A stretch of 64,000 nucleotides of DNA from Orbaceae bacterium ESL0721 (GCA_029433365.1 JAQTHZ010000001.1:1178001-1242000), one strand, 5' to 3'; positions 44,724-54,208 are shown, counted from the stretch's first letter. Numbers and translations are program-made. Notes: generated by a model not told the origin, from the letters alone.

Positions 44724-47126
44724 TTATTTATTTTTTGTAGGAATAGCGGTCACTAGCCGAACTATTCCATCCTTATTTTTTATCCAACAGAAATTAACAT
44801 TAATTTGTTTTCCATTTACTCCAGTAATTTGAATAATCTGATTATATTTAACTCCAAATTCAGTTACTTCAGTTTGAGTAGCTTTTTCGACATCAAAAAT
44901 AATTTGTTTAGATAACTTTTCGAAATTAGAATCATTAAATCCAAGTGATTTATCAAACCAATTAGCTTTACTTCCTCCAATAGGATGATCTTTCTTTAGC
45001 AAATAGGTCTTTAATTTTTTATCAACACTCGCTTGTGTTTCTATAGAATTAACAATTTTTTTTACGATCCCGTCTTCAGCAATAGATTTTGTGTAATCAA
45101 CTAATTTTACTGCAATATCATCCGCACTCTTCAAACTAATCACATGTCTCTTGTTTACACTGATGTTCTCAACTGTGATAGTTACTTCAGTCGGGGTTGC
45201 TATTTGCCCAGATTTGGCTGCGTTAACTGTTTCGAATTTGACAATATTTGCTGTTTGGCTAGTGGCTTTAAGTAGGGTGCCGGCTTTACTCACTGCGCCG
45301 ATATCAATTAAACCGTAAGCAATTTCACCGTACCCTTTAGGGAGGACAGACCACTCTAAAAATTGTGCACCATAAGTTGTGGTGGTATCTTCTGAGAATA
45401 ACGACCGCGCACCAGCTTGTATATTATCTATTCCAACAAAACCAATTGTGACAGCTAATGGCGTACCAACACCTGTCGCGCCAATTGTTGCCGCAATATA
45501 TAAATTAACCGCACCACCGGCAATCTGCATGGTTGACGCTAGATTACGTAAAGGTCTTTCTGGTCTCCCCATGATGTTCGCATGCATAATCCCCGCATCA
45601 CTTTCACCAAAAGTAAAGCCTTGCATGAATAACATTTTTTGATACTGTTTTTTTACTGCTGGGAAAAATTCATCTATAAAATGATTTTCAACAGGCGTTG
45701 CTGTTAAATCCCAAGTTTTAACGTGAGACCATCTGGTAGGTATTTTAACTTTGACTCTATTATTCGCATCAAAGCGCCCAACAAATTGGTAACCATAATC
45801 TCTTGCTGTAATCTTATATTTATAATTTTTATTAAGCGTCAGCTCAATCGTATCGGCAGGCTTTAACTCAACATGTTGATAGGTTAATTTTTTGGCTTTT
45901 AGCTTATAAGCTCTGCGGGTTTCAATATGACGAATTAGACCGGGTGTGCGCAGATGTTTTAATAGTTTAATGGCGGTAAAGTAGAGGTTTTCGATATCAT
46001 TTAGTTCATCGGCTGCTACATCAATTTTTATTTGTGCTTTGAGTTTGCTCTCATAATCATTTTCACCTCCGCTGCCATCAAGGATGAGTGGCTTGCTTAG
46101 GTACTCATGTGCAATCCTAGCAAGTTTATCACTCTTATAACTGTAATCGGTTTTATCAAACCCCTCACTATGGCGGATACTCCGGATAGATTTGATGGTT
46201 TGCCTTAGTAATGTAGGGTCACGGGTTATCGCCCCTTCGCTCTCATCATGACCCAAATCACCAATCCGCCCTACAGCTGTGATAAATTTGGTCTCATTTA
46301 AGATTAGTAGCATCTGATAAAAGAGCTCACCTATCTGCTCGTCGGGGCGAAATGGGGGCTCATTACTATAGTTATACCTAGGGGAGAAGTGCTGCGGGGA
46401 AAAGCCATAATTGATAATGCTGGCAAGTCTTTCATCTTGTTCTACTGTATATGGCGAGTTACCGGAGCGCAGCAGGTTACTTAATTCATCAAGCCACGCC
46501 TGCGCTAGATTTTTAACGTTTAGCTGCTTTTCGCCCCGTAGCGTTAAATCGGTATCCCCTTGATTACCACCAATTAATAGATGCACCTTAGGTAGCACTT
46601 TAGTTGCCGAAAACGGGTCGCAATGCCTTAAAAATATCTCCTCTCCGCTAGTCTCTATTGTAAAAAGCTGCTTATGGATGTTTGCACCATCTCGAATAGC
46701 GATAAGCTCTGGTCTATGGTTGACCAAATCAACCGTAATCCAGCTATCATCGGGTTGATAGTAGGGTATTTTTTTAAACTTTTTCTTAACGTAAGCGCTG
46801 TTAAATGTCGAATTATTGTAAATCCAACTGGGTAGTGGCAGCTCAAGCAGAATTGCGCTTTCAGTAAATAGCGCGGTAGCTAAAACTTTTGCAACTTTAT
46901 CAGGGATTTTGTGGTAGTAAGTTTGGTAAGGCAGCCCAACTTGTTGTAATACTGGGTAAAAATCTTTACAAGATTCTGGATCGGCAACTAACTTTTTAAC
47001 AACATCGCGGTAGTCTGAATCATAAAAGTGTTTAATCCGTTTGGGGCGACTAAAATAGTCTAAACCGGCTAAACGAGCGCTCTCATCCTGCCACGCATCT
47101 GCTGACACTAACTGATAATGATACAT
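44724..47126 (-). CDS. Polymorphic toxin, 800 aa, full-length scaffold copy 2 with DUF6883-like tail
   Basis: Residues 1 to ~425 are nearly identical to the 849-aa toxin at 30536, as are the 245 bp upstream. After the KKLTYQHVELKPAD junction it diverges into a different middle with its own pretoxin-like region (GVGTPLAVTIGFVGIDNIQA). It ends in a tail with LKTYLLKKDHPIGGSKANWF and DGIVRLVTAIPTKNK. That tail matches my memory of DUF6883, a toxin-associated domain. A DUF4926-like immunity gene follows. No signal peptide is visible. A three-residue indel (AYPVV versus AYV) is one of few scaffold differences. Confidence 0.82.
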   Translation of the reverse strand: MYHYQLVSADAWQDESARLAGLDYFSRPKRIKHFYDSDYRDVVKKLVADPESCKDFYPVLQQVGLPYQTYYHKIPDKVAKVLATALFTESAILLELPLPSWIYNNSTFNSAYVKKKFKKIPYYQPDDSWITVDLVNHRPELIAIRDGANIHKQLFTIETSGEEIFLRHCDPFSATKVLPKVHLLIGGNQGDTDLTLRGEKQLNVKNLAQAWLDELSNLLRSGNSPYTVEQDERLASIINYGFSPQHFSPRYNYSNEPPFRPDEQIGELFYQMLLILNETKFITAVGRIGDLGHDESEGAITRDPTLLRQTIKSIRSIRHSEGFDKTDYSYKSDKLARIAHEYLSKPLILDGSGGENDYESKLKAQIKIDVAADELNDIENLYFTAIKLLKHLRTPGLIRHIETRRAYKLKAKKLTYQHVELKPADTIELTLNKNYKYKITARDYGYQFVGRFDANNRVKVKIPTRWSHVKTWDLTATPVENHFIDEFFPAVKKQYQKMLFMQGFTFGESDAGIMHANIMGRPERPLRNLASTMQIAGGAVNLYIAATIGATGVGTPLAVTIGFVGIDNIQAGARSLFSEDTTTTYGAQFLEWSVLPKGYGEIAYGLIDIGAVSKAGTLLKATSQTANIVKFETVNAAKSGQIATPTEVTITVENISVNKRHVISLKSADDIAVKLVDYTKSIAEDGIVKKIVNSIETQASVDKKLKTYLLKKDHPIGGSKANWFDKSLGFNDSNFEKLSKQIIFDVEKATQTEVTEFGVKYNQIIQITGVNGKQINVNFCWIKNKDGIVRLVTAIPTKNK

Positions 47127-47357
47127 CTATCCCTATTCCATGCTTGGTTTTATTGTTATTAGATTTAAGTTTAAAATTATTTTTTGTTATAAAAGTTTCT
47201 TGAAAAAAATCAGCGCGATCTTAGCATGGAATGGCTTAACTGCAAGTGAGAGTAGATAATTTTTAGATCTTGATCACTAATACTATTTTTATTTATCTGC
47301 TTGATAAAACGGAGATAAACAACTTTTAGCCATTGTGGCAAAGATTTTAAGCTCAAA

Positions 47358-47402
47358 ATCTGCAAATTTGTTTTAGGGTTTATACCTATTTCAATCAAAA
47401 TA
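47358..47402 (+). repeat. Dispersed element, long copy
   Basis: TCTGCAAATTTGTTTTAGGG, then a TTTATACC insert and TTTCAATCAAAAT. It lies 232 bp upstream of the 800-aa toxin, the same place as the copy at 33318. Confidence 0.8.
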
Positions 47403-47440
47403 GCATCTAATGTTACTAAGTCAGACTATTTGTTAAGATA

Positions 47441-47466
47441 AAAAAACCTGCGCACGGCAGGTTTTG
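47441..47466 (-). terminator. Terminator of the GH32/porin operon
   Basis: On the minus strand AAAACCTGC-CGTGC-GCAGGTTTT is followed by TTTATC. It lies 27 bp after the stop of the last operon gene. Confidence 0.85.
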
Positions 47467-47492
47467 AGGATTGTTTGTGTTAACGATTGTAT

Positions 47493-48521
47493 CTAAAAAT
47501 TAAAGTCGATCATCGCTTTATAGTTATAGATATTCCCTTTTGAATCGGTTGACCAGCTGCCGCTTTCATTAAGGTGCATCCGTTTTATTTCACCATAGAG
47601 CGTAAAACGGTCGTTTAACGGATAGGTGGCGTTGAGTTGTACGGTGTTATAGTGCCTATCGTAAAAAACTTCATTCACACTGTCATTATATTGATCAAAT
47701 TTACCATAACCGGCACTAATAGATGTCTGTAAATTACCCCAAATATGCCAATAACCGATTGTGGTGTAGTTGGTTTTATCGTTGATATTACCCCAGTTGT
47801 TACGCTGTAAACTGTTATGATGGTAATTGGTTCGAATCCAGACGCCATTACTGTTATTAATGATGTATTGAATACCAGGTTCAACGGCGACTGAGTGTGA
47901 ATTACGATCGTTTTCACTATTACGATTACGCCTTTTATCCATCTGGTAATAGGTGTAGCCAAAGATCGAAAGACTATCGGTCAGTTGAATATCGGTATAG
48001 ATTTTAAAGCGCCCATTCCATATGCTCACCTTCCCTTGATCATCTTCAAATCCTGACGATTGATATCCGCCCATCACATCAGCACCAACGCGAATATTGT
48101 TGTATCGACTCTCTTTACCAACAACCATTTGGGTATTATAGACATTACTCTCATATTTGTGGCTCCCTAACGAGCTACTATATTTAGCATTACGATCCCC
48201 TGTAATACCTAAATACCAACCGGGTAGATCTTGCGTTCGAAAAACCGCTTGTGCAAAGGTAATCTCATCATTCGAGGTATGTTTTTGACCTTGTATATGA
48301 TTTAGAGTGGCTGCATATTTTGCTTTGATAAAGCCGTTGATCTTTTCGCCATGAGGATTGCTCGAATAGACAGCGCTCCACATAATATCTTCATCTAAAT
48401 AGGACCAAGGGTTAACCGAAATAATATTATCTGCTGAGTCTCGAATAACATTCATGCTTGCCATGGATGCCGTGGGTATGCAGATTAGAAAAGTTAAAAA
48501 AATCGTTAATTTCTTATTCAT
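47493..48521 (-). CDS. Outer-membrane beta-barrel protein (porin-like), paralogue 1
   Basis: This 342-aa protein has a signal peptide (MNKKLTIFLTFLICIPTASM, cut near ASMA-S). The rest shows alternating amphipathic strands with aromatic girdles and ends in the C-terminal phenylalanine expected of outer-membrane barrels (YKAMIDFNF). It aligns with the barrel part of the protein at 50067. It follows the exported GH32 gene by 8 bp. Together they suggest diffusion of oligosaccharides across the outer membrane. The family resembles oligosaccharide porins of the KdgM/OmpL type, but this is not certain. Confidence 0.75.
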   Translation of the reverse strand: MNKKLTIFLTFLICIPTASMASMNVIRDSADNIISVNPWSYLDEDIMWSAVYSSNPHGEKINGFIKAKYAATLNHIQGQKHTSNDEITFAQAVFRTQDLPGWYLGITGDRNAKYSSSLGSHKYESNVYNTQMVVGKESRYNNIRVGADVMGGYQSSGFEDDQGKVSIWNGRFKIYTDIQLTDSLSIFGYTYYQMDKRRNRNSENDRNSHSVAVEPGIQYIINNSNGVWIRTNYHHNSLQRNNWGNINDKTNYTTIGYWHIWGNLQTSISAGYGKFDQYNDSVNEVFYDRHYNTVQLNATYPLNDRFTLYGEIKRMHLNESGSWSTDSKGNIYNYKAMIDFNF

Positions 48522-48529
48522 AATAAGAC

Positions 48530-50038
48530 CTAATTCAGTGTATTGATTTGTAAATTGATGGTTGGATTTTCAGTTGTATCACTGCTAATCGCCCATGGTT
48601 TATCAACCATTCCATACATTCTGACGGTAAATGCAGCTTTATCATTGATATAGAAAACGGCGATCTCATTCTCAATTAATACCTTTAACGAGATATCACC
48701 TTGTAGATCTACATTAAGACCCAATTCAGGTTTTACACGAGGGAGGGCATCCAATTGTGAGTTATAAAATAGAACTTTATTGACCTTTTTATTAAAGACG
48801 ATATTAAGCGGTGCTTCATGGATTCGACTGTCTTCAACCCCAAAACTTAAAATGGCGCCATATTGGCTACCTTTGATAGATCCTTCTATTAATGACTTTT
48901 TAGGGAGAGGTTGATAAAACGCGGTATCTATCTTGCCAAAATTGGTGGTGATATTTTTTAGGTTTTGATTAGGGGTGAGTGGCAGAGTAGCGGCGGTTCG
49001 ATTTTTAATCACCGCATTTAACTCTTTAGGCATAACGCTGCTTAAAGAACCATCGCTATTTTGAACCAATTCATGAACAACTAAGTTACCAGCCCAGTCA
49101 ATATTACCTTGATCACTATTGGGTGATTTGGTTGGATTCCAGCCAAAAACATATAGTCGATCATCTTTGATTGCCGTTTTACCCGCATAAAATCCCGCCC
49201 CATCAACTGAGTAGTTGGTCGGTTTAACGAAAGGCCCATCGGGTGAGTTGGCATATCGATATTGGGTTAACCGATTGGGCCACTGATCACTAAAACTTAA
49301 ATACCATTTGCCATTAAAAAAGAGTAGTGTAGGGCACTCTAAATTGGCATTATCAGATACCGTATCATTCTTAAAAAATATACCGTCATCTTCCCAATTT
49401 TTAAGATCTTTAGATCGATATTTGGCGATGACACCCTTACCATTTTGTCTGGTTGTAATCAGCATCCAATACTCATTTTTTTCTGGAATCCATGTGACAT
49501 TAGGATCGCGAAAATCATTTCCGCTATAGTTAGCGCTAGGTAATATGGTATCTTCAGGATGTTTTACCCAGTTTAGTTTATCGCTGCTTGTTGCATGCAT
49601 AATTGACTCGACAGGGAAAACATTAGCATTATGCGCGGTATACCAAGCATGCCAAACATCGCCCACTTTAATAATCGAACCTGTGCCTAATAGGAGCTCT
49701 GGATTTTTAAGATCGTTAATGTAGGGTAATATTTCTGAGTGGTTGGTGTAGTGGTATAGATCTTCTGTCTCAAGCAGATGAAAAGCGTGCACCCCTAAAT
49801 CGCCACCACCCCGAATATCATTAAGATAAAAAACGTTAAATCTGTTGTCAGCAACCATTGGCATAGGGTCGCCAACAAATGATCCATCAACTCGTGGGAA
49901 AAAAGCATCAACCGATGGAATAGATCTATTGTAACGTGTCTCTAACCCCATATTGGCTGAGGCATAACAACTACTTACCCCTAAACAACAAGTTACCCCT
50001 AAAATAGTTGCAATTAAAATCGTGACTGTTTTTCTCAT
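48530..50038 (-). CDS. Exported GH32 beta-fructosidase-like enzyme
   Basis: The start is the ATG at 50038 with GAGG eight bases upstream; an earlier ATG would overlap the previous gene. The 502-aa protein has a signal peptide (MRKTVTILIATILGVTCCLG...SSCYAS, possible lipobox). The GH32-type motifs are GDPMPM (Asp at ~57 in place of NDPNG), FRDPNV (Asp ~178) and ECPT (Glu ~234). The substitution of WMNDPNG by SFVGDPMPM sets it apart from invertases and may signal a different fructoside. A C-terminal beta-sandwich follows. It would act in the periplasm or at the surface, feeding the porins and LacY-type symporter of the same operon. Confidence 0.82.
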   Translation of the reverse strand: MRKTVTILIATILGVTCCLGVSSCYASANMGLETRYNRSIPSVDAFFPRVDGSFVGDPMPMVADNRFNVFYLNDIRGGGDLGVHAFHLLETEDLYHYTNHSEILPYINDLKNPELLLGTGSIIKVGDVWHAWYTAHNANVFPVESIMHATSSDKLNWVKHPEDTILPSANYSGNDFRDPNVTWIPEKNEYWMLITTRQNGKGVIAKYRSKDLKNWEDDGIFFKNDTVSDNANLECPTLLFFNGKWYLSFSDQWPNRLTQYRYANSPDGPFVKPTNYSVDGAGFYAGKTAIKDDRLYVFGWNPTKSPNSDQGNIDWAGNLVVHELVQNSDGSLSSVMPKELNAVIKNRTAATLPLTPNQNLKNITTNFGKIDTAFYQPLPKKSLIEGSIKGSQYGAILSFGVEDSRIHEAPLNIVFNKKVNKVLFYNSQLDALPRVKPELGLNVDLQGDISLKVLIENEIAVFYINDKAAFTVRMYGMVDKPWAISSDTTENPTINLQINTLN

Positions 50039-50066
50039 TATTTTATCCTCAACTAAAACTGATAAA

Positions 50067-51428
50067 CTAAAATTCATAAACTACGCCAAGCGTGGTGAAC
50101 GGATTCCAATTTCGTCCTGATTCACTCCATAAGCCATACTCTTTTGTATGTTCATATTTAAATTCACCATAAGCTCTTACGCTAGATACGATTGGATAGC
50201 TCGCTGTAAGTCCGATCATTTTGAAATTACTTTTATAGAAGAGTTCGCTCGAATGCTGCTCGTTATATTTCTTTAAGCGACCTAGACCAACGTAATAAGA
50301 TGAGAATAGTTTGCGCCAATTATGGTAAAAACCGACACGAACATTCTGTTCAACCTCTAAAATATTGCCGAACTTTTCCCTCGTTTGTAGGTTGTGTTTA
50401 TAAAGCGTTGACAGCCAGATGCCGTTATTGTTATCGAATATGTAGGTTAAGTTTGGTTCTGTCTCAATGTTAACGGCATGACCATCAACGTTATCGGGTC
50501 GATTGTTATTCGGCTGATATTCATAAAAAGCATATCCTCCCAATTTGGTATTGTGAGTTAAGCGCAGATCAACCCACCCTTTGGCGCGGCTCTTAAGACG
50601 ATTTAACCCAGATTCGCCACCAAACATACCTTCAAGCCCAATATTACCGCGATAGGTTTCAAATATGTGCCCAACAAAGGCTTCACTAATATTGGTATTA
50701 TCTTGGAAAGATTGATCCCAAATTCCCCCTTTATAGCTCTCCTCTTTCGCGAAATAGAAACCAAAATACCAATTGGGTAGTTCATCATGACGTAGGAATG
50801 CATTTAAAGGGGCAAGTTTATAGCTGCCGCCATTTCGATTATGGTGATGTTTCCAACGGATATTGTCTGATTCAATTTGCGCGCGCAAATTACCATGGAA
50901 TCCCCCTGCCGATAAGTTATCATCAATGGCAAACCATGCAGCAGGTACCTCATTTGGATTGGTGATAAAGAGCAGATCATCAGCTTCCATATGCTTTTGA
51001 CGTGTTAACTTTGTTGCATCTTCTGATCTATCTTTGATGGGCTGTTTGACGCTGTTCTGTTTTAGAAGTTGTGGTTGATTTTGAACTTGTTTTTGAAGTT
51101 GGGTAGAGGATTCGTGTGTGGCAATGAGCGAAGCATTAGATTGCCAAGAATCAGCCGCAATAGGTGGGCTGGTAATACTTTGTTTGGCTCTAATACTCTC
51201 TACATCTGCAGTTTTCTCTTTGTCTATAATGCTCTCTTGGTCTGTTTTAGGCTCTTGATATGTAACTACCTCTTTTTTTATATCACTCTGTTTTTTAAAA
51301 TAACTTTGGTAACCACCTGCATATTTATGATTATTATCCGCAAAAGCTGCACAACTTAAGGGGATGATACCAATACATAAACTGATGATAGAGTTTCTCA
51401 AAGGTTTACGTTGTTTATCTGTTTTCAT
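50067..51428 (-). CDS. Outer-membrane beta-barrel protein (porin-like), paralogue 2 with long linker
   Basis: This 453-aa protein has a signal peptide (NSIISLCIGIIPLSCAAFAD). About 120 residues of low-complexity, Gln/Lys/Ser-rich sequence follow (ESSTQLQKQVQNQPQLLKQN). A beta-barrel then runs from about residue 155 to the terminal Phe (TTLGVVYEF). The linker may be periplasmic and could bind peptidoglycan or partner proteins, as in ScrY-type porins, whose N-terminal extension is a coiled coil. Here no clear heptads are visible. It precedes the exported GH32 gene by 28 bp. Confidence 0.75.
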   Translation of the reverse strand: MKTDKQRKPLRNSIISLCIGIIPLSCAAFADNNHKYAGGYQSYFKKQSDIKKEVVTYQEPKTDQESIIDKEKTADVESIRAKQSITSPPIAADSWQSNASLIATHESSTQLQKQVQNQPQLLKQNSVKQPIKDRSEDATKLTRQKHMEADDLLFITNPNEVPAAWFAIDDNLSAGGFHGNLRAQIESDNIRWKHHHNRNGGSYKLAPLNAFLRHDELPNWYFGFYFAKEESYKGGIWDQSFQDNTNISEAFVGHIFETYRGNIGLEGMFGGESGLNRLKSRAKGWVDLRLTHNTKLGGYAFYEYQPNNNRPDNVDGHAVNIETEPNLTYIFDNNNGIWLSTLYKHNLQTREKFGNILEVEQNVRVGFYHNWRKLFSSYYVGLGRLKKYNEQHSSELFYKSNFKMIGLTASYPIVSSVRAYGEFKYEHTKEYGLWSESGRNWNPFTTLGVVYEF

Positions 51429-51537
51429 AATAAATGAACCTTAATAAATTTATCGCATAAATTAAATATTGAATAATTAAGAACCAGAGTCATAAATGGT
51501 TGCTCATTTTTATTATTTGAGTAGTCTAAATGCCCGT

Positions 51538-52845
51538 CTAAAACTCCTCCTGAGGGGTTAATTCACTAGGCGACTCTTCCTCTAATGCATTTTCTTGTTC
51601 TGAATTAAGATCGTTTTGATTACTACTTAATAAGATACTAGAGAGTGCCGTTATGATGAAAACAGCACAGCCCATCATGATATAGGAGTTAGCAAAGCCA
51701 AATCTTTCGTAGCAGAGTCCAGCAAGCGGCGATAAAAATGTGCCAATAACTGAGCTAGTACAAGCAAATCCAACAAGATAGACGGTTGCAGATAGCCGTT
51801 TATCAAAATTTATACTGTTATATTTAAAGATTGAGATAAGTAGTACCGGTAATTCGAGTGAGTGGCATAACTTCATTACAGAGATAAGTATTGGGCCATC
51901 GACCAGACCAGAACCAACCATGCGGATTGCCATTATGGTACCGGCAAAGATAAGTCCGTTTTTGGCACCAATTCGATTAACAAACCAAGGGGCAATAAAA
52001 AGTCCCCCTGCCTCTAAAAAGACTTGAAAGGAGTTAAGGTAGCCAAACATCTCATTGCCTTGTTGTACTGTTGCAAATTGAGAGGAGTAGTAAATAGGAA
52101 ATTGTTGGTCATAAACGCCATAAATACAGGTTCCAACAACAAAAAGTATTAACTTCCAAAAGTGAGACTGTTTTAATAAGCTTAACGCATCAACCAGCGT
52201 AACTCTGTTCTGTTGCAAATATTGTGATGACTTCATCTTTTTAAGATCTAACTGCGTTAAGAGAAGGCAAAATAGCAGACCAGAAATAGAGGCAATTGCA
52301 AAATTGATATTAGGATTAATATTAAATAGTAGCCCTGAAAAGAAGATGGCAATTGCCCAGCCAATCGATCCCCACATACGCGCTTTACCAAACTCAAAAT
52401 CAGACAGGCGTGATGTTCTATCTGAATACGCCTCAAGTAGACCGATTGCGCCATTAAAAGTTAAGGCGATAAAAATGCCTCCAAAAATGGATCCTACATA
52501 TAAATTTTCTCTTAATAGGTATCCAAATAGTAGGTAGTTAGGTCCAGATAAAATCAGTAGTGCGCCAATAATCCAAAGTAAGTTCTTTTTGATCCCCAAT
52601 TTATCTTGCATAAAACCATAACAGACTTGGGTACAGAGTGCAGATATAGAGAGAATTGAAAAAATTACCCCAGTTTGCGAGGGGATTAAGCCAATTGTCT
52701 GCGATAACCAAATTGAGAGTAGCGAGCTTGAAGATGACCAAGTAAAAAAGAAGAAGAAAAAAAGCGAACTTATAGCACAGTAATTTTTATTACTATTGTT
52801 ACTACTATTACCGTTACAACTATTATTGTTACTACTGTTTTTCAT
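51538..52845 (-). CDS. LacY-type oligosaccharide:H+ symporter (MFS)
   Basis: This 435-aa, 12-helix transporter belongs to the LacY/CscB/RafB family. After a 25-residue Asn/Ser-rich leader come LLSIWLSQTIGLIPSQTGVI and the DKLGIKKNLLWI loop. FEFGKARMWGSIGWAIA corresponds to the LacY FEFGRARMFGCVGWAL segment with its conserved Glu and Arg. Substrate cannot be read from sequence, but the operon with an exported GH32 enzyme points to sucrose or short fructosides. First gene of the operon. The N-terminal leader comes from a degenerate trinucleotide repeat (52795-52843). Confidence 0.88.
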   Translation of the reverse strand: MKNSSNNNSCNGNSSNNSNKNYCAISSLFFFFFFTWSSSSSLLSIWLSQTIGLIPSQTGVIFSILSISALCTQVCYGFMQDKLGIKKNLLWIIGALLILSGPNYLLFGYLLRENLYVGSIFGGIFIALTFNGAIGLLEAYSDRTSRLSDFEFGKARMWGSIGWAIAIFFSGLLFNINPNINFAIASISGLLFCLLLTQLDLKKMKSSQYLQQNRVTLVDALSLLKQSHFWKLILFVVGTCIYGVYDQQFPIYYSSQFATVQQGNEMFGYLNSFQVFLEAGGLFIAPWFVNRIGAKNGLIFAGTIMAIRMVGSGLVDGPILISVMKLCHSLELPVLLISIFKYNSINFDKRLSATVYLVGFACTSSVIGTFLSPLAGLCYERFGFANSYIMMGCAVFIITALSSILLSSNQNDLNSEQENALEEESPSELTPQEEF

Positions 52846-52916
52846 ATGATTAGGCCTTTCTTAGTATGAGATTCAGGTATAACTTAAAATGAATAGCGTT
52901 ATATATGCTGACCTAA

Positions 52917-52944
52917 ATTAAAGGCAATCACGTTACAGAGTCAA
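52917..52944 (-). promoter_or_regulatory. Candidate promoter of the GH32/porin/symporter operon
   Basis: On the minus strand TTGACT (52939-52944), 16 bp, then TTTAAT (52917-52922). Predicted start about 65 bp before the symporter ATG. The remaining 450 bp up to the tRNA terminator hold no gene I can support. Confidence 0.45.
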
Positions 52945-53036
52945 ATTTAAAACTGAGAAATGGGACTTTTATCACGTTATTTAAAATTAAATAATTTTTT
53001 AAAAACTTATTTGTTGTCAAATCCGCTAAATTAAGA

Positions 53037-53052
53037 TGTGATATCGTTAACA
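53037..53052. promoter_or_regulatory. Possible CRP site upstream of the sugar operon
   Basis: TGTGA-TATCGT-TAACA matches one CRP half-site perfectly and the other at four of five positions. It is about 95 bp upstream of the candidate -35 box, further than usual. Tentative. Confidence 0.35.
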
Positions 53053-53373
53053 ATTCAAATAAACAGTATAGAATTAACTATTTATTTTGATAATCCGAAA
53101 GATGAATATATGCAAAATCGATCAATATCATCAAGCTTCAACTATATTGAGAAGATAGTGTGGATACAGATAAAATTGAAAAACAACATCAATTTATAAG
53201 GAGATTCATCCTATTTTTGGCATAACTACTTTTTTTCGGCACAACAAAATAGGAAGTCAGAAAATTGAAGATAACCACACAAAAAAACATTTAAAATAGT
53301 TTTTTACGTGTAGAGCGTTGGGTAAACAAGAATTTGCCAAAGAGAGAACTTTTAGAGATAAAAAAACAGAGAC

Positions 53374-53400
53374 AAAAAAACCTGCCGTAAGCAGGTTTTT
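53374..53400 (-). terminator. Terminator of tRNA-Phe
   Basis: AAAAACCTGC-CGTAA-GCAGGTTTTT forms a strong stem, followed on the minus strand by TTTTTTTGTC. It begins 9 bp after the tRNA 3' end. The stem is the same type as the one at 47441. Confidence 0.85.
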
Positions 53401-53408
53401 AAATTTGG

Positions 53409-53484
53409 TGGTGCCCGGACTCGGAATCGAACCAAGGACACGGGGATTTTCAATCCCCTGCTCTACCGACTGAGCTATCCGGGC
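53409..53484 (-). tRNA. pheT-type tRNA: tRNA-Phe (GAA)
   Basis: The 76-nt cloverleaf reads GCCCGGATAGCTCAGTCGGT at the 5' end, with the anticodon loop ATTGAAAAT (anticodon GAA). The T loop is GGTTCGAATCC, and the CCA end is encoded. The acceptor stem GCCCGGA/TCCGGGC pairs fully. tRNA genes are frequent integration sites, but no duplicated 3' end was noticed in this window. Confidence 0.98.
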
Positions 53485-53689
53485 AACAATGGATGCACAT
53501 TAAACACTATCATCCGCTTTACGTCAATCCCTTTTATGACATATTTTAAATTTATGGCTGCTGTTTGGTTGAAAAATAGATGATTACCGATACAATTAAG
53601 CGAAATAGGTAATCTGTTATATGATGTGATCGTTATCCCCTATGTGGGACTTTTCACAGTTAACTCAATTTTTAAAGGATTAACTCGCC

Positions 53690-54208
53690 ATGCGTTTAAT
53701 ACCGTTTATTATTTTTTTCATCTATGTCTACCTTGAGGTGAGCTTTTTTATACTTGTTGCCAATGAGATAGGCGTCTTTCTTGCGCTACTTCTTATCCTT
53801 TTATCCTCATTGATTGGTCTCTCATTAATTAGATCACAAGCGCTTAAAAATAGTGTTTTGATGCAGCAAATAAGAGCAAATAGTGGCAATCCAACTACTG
53901 ATATTATGCGTGGTACATCGCGTATTATTGCCGGTCTCTTTTTCCTTGTTCCCGGTTTTTTAACCGATATTATTGGGTTGATTTTACTGCTGCCACCAGT
54001 TCAAACATTTTTGCTGCGATCTATTCTTCCCAAAATAGTAACTGCTAAGTTTAAGGGCGCGCGCTTTTTTACCTCTTTCACAACTAATAACCAAAACGGT
54101 TATCAAAAAAACAATTATCAACAAAACAGCCCCTTCCTCCAAAATAGTCAGTTTAAGGGTGATACTGGTGACGATATTATTGAAGGAGAGTTCAAACGTA
54201 AGGATTAA
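53690..54208 (+). CDS. fxsA: FxsA-family membrane protein
   Basis: FxsA is an inner-membrane protein that, in E. coli, suppresses F exclusion of phage T7 when overproduced. The 172-aa product has hydrophobic segments at about 3-22, 27-46, 78-102 and possibly a fourth short one. A hydrophilic Asn/Gln-rich C-terminal tail follows, ending DDIIEGEFKRKD, a typical FxsA ending. It sits immediately upstream of groESL, as in enterobacteria. Confidence 0.92.
   Translation: MRLIPFIIFFIYVYLEVSFFILVANEIGVFLALLLILLSSLIGLSLIRSQALKNSVLMQQIRANSGNPTTDIMRGTSRIIAGLFFLVPGFLTDIIGLILLLPPVQTFLLRSILPKIVTAKFKGARFFTSFTTNNQNGYQKNNYQQNSPFLQNSQFKGDTGDDIIEGEFKRKD

Noticed and set aside
47210-47398. 62-aa minus-strand frame upstream of the 800-aa toxin
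   Set aside because: The equivalent duplicated region upstream of the 849-aa toxin does not keep the frame open and no ribosome-binding site is present.
53409-53484. tRNA-Phe as attachment site of an island
   Set aside because: No direct repeat of the tRNA 3' end and no integrase gene were seen in the window.
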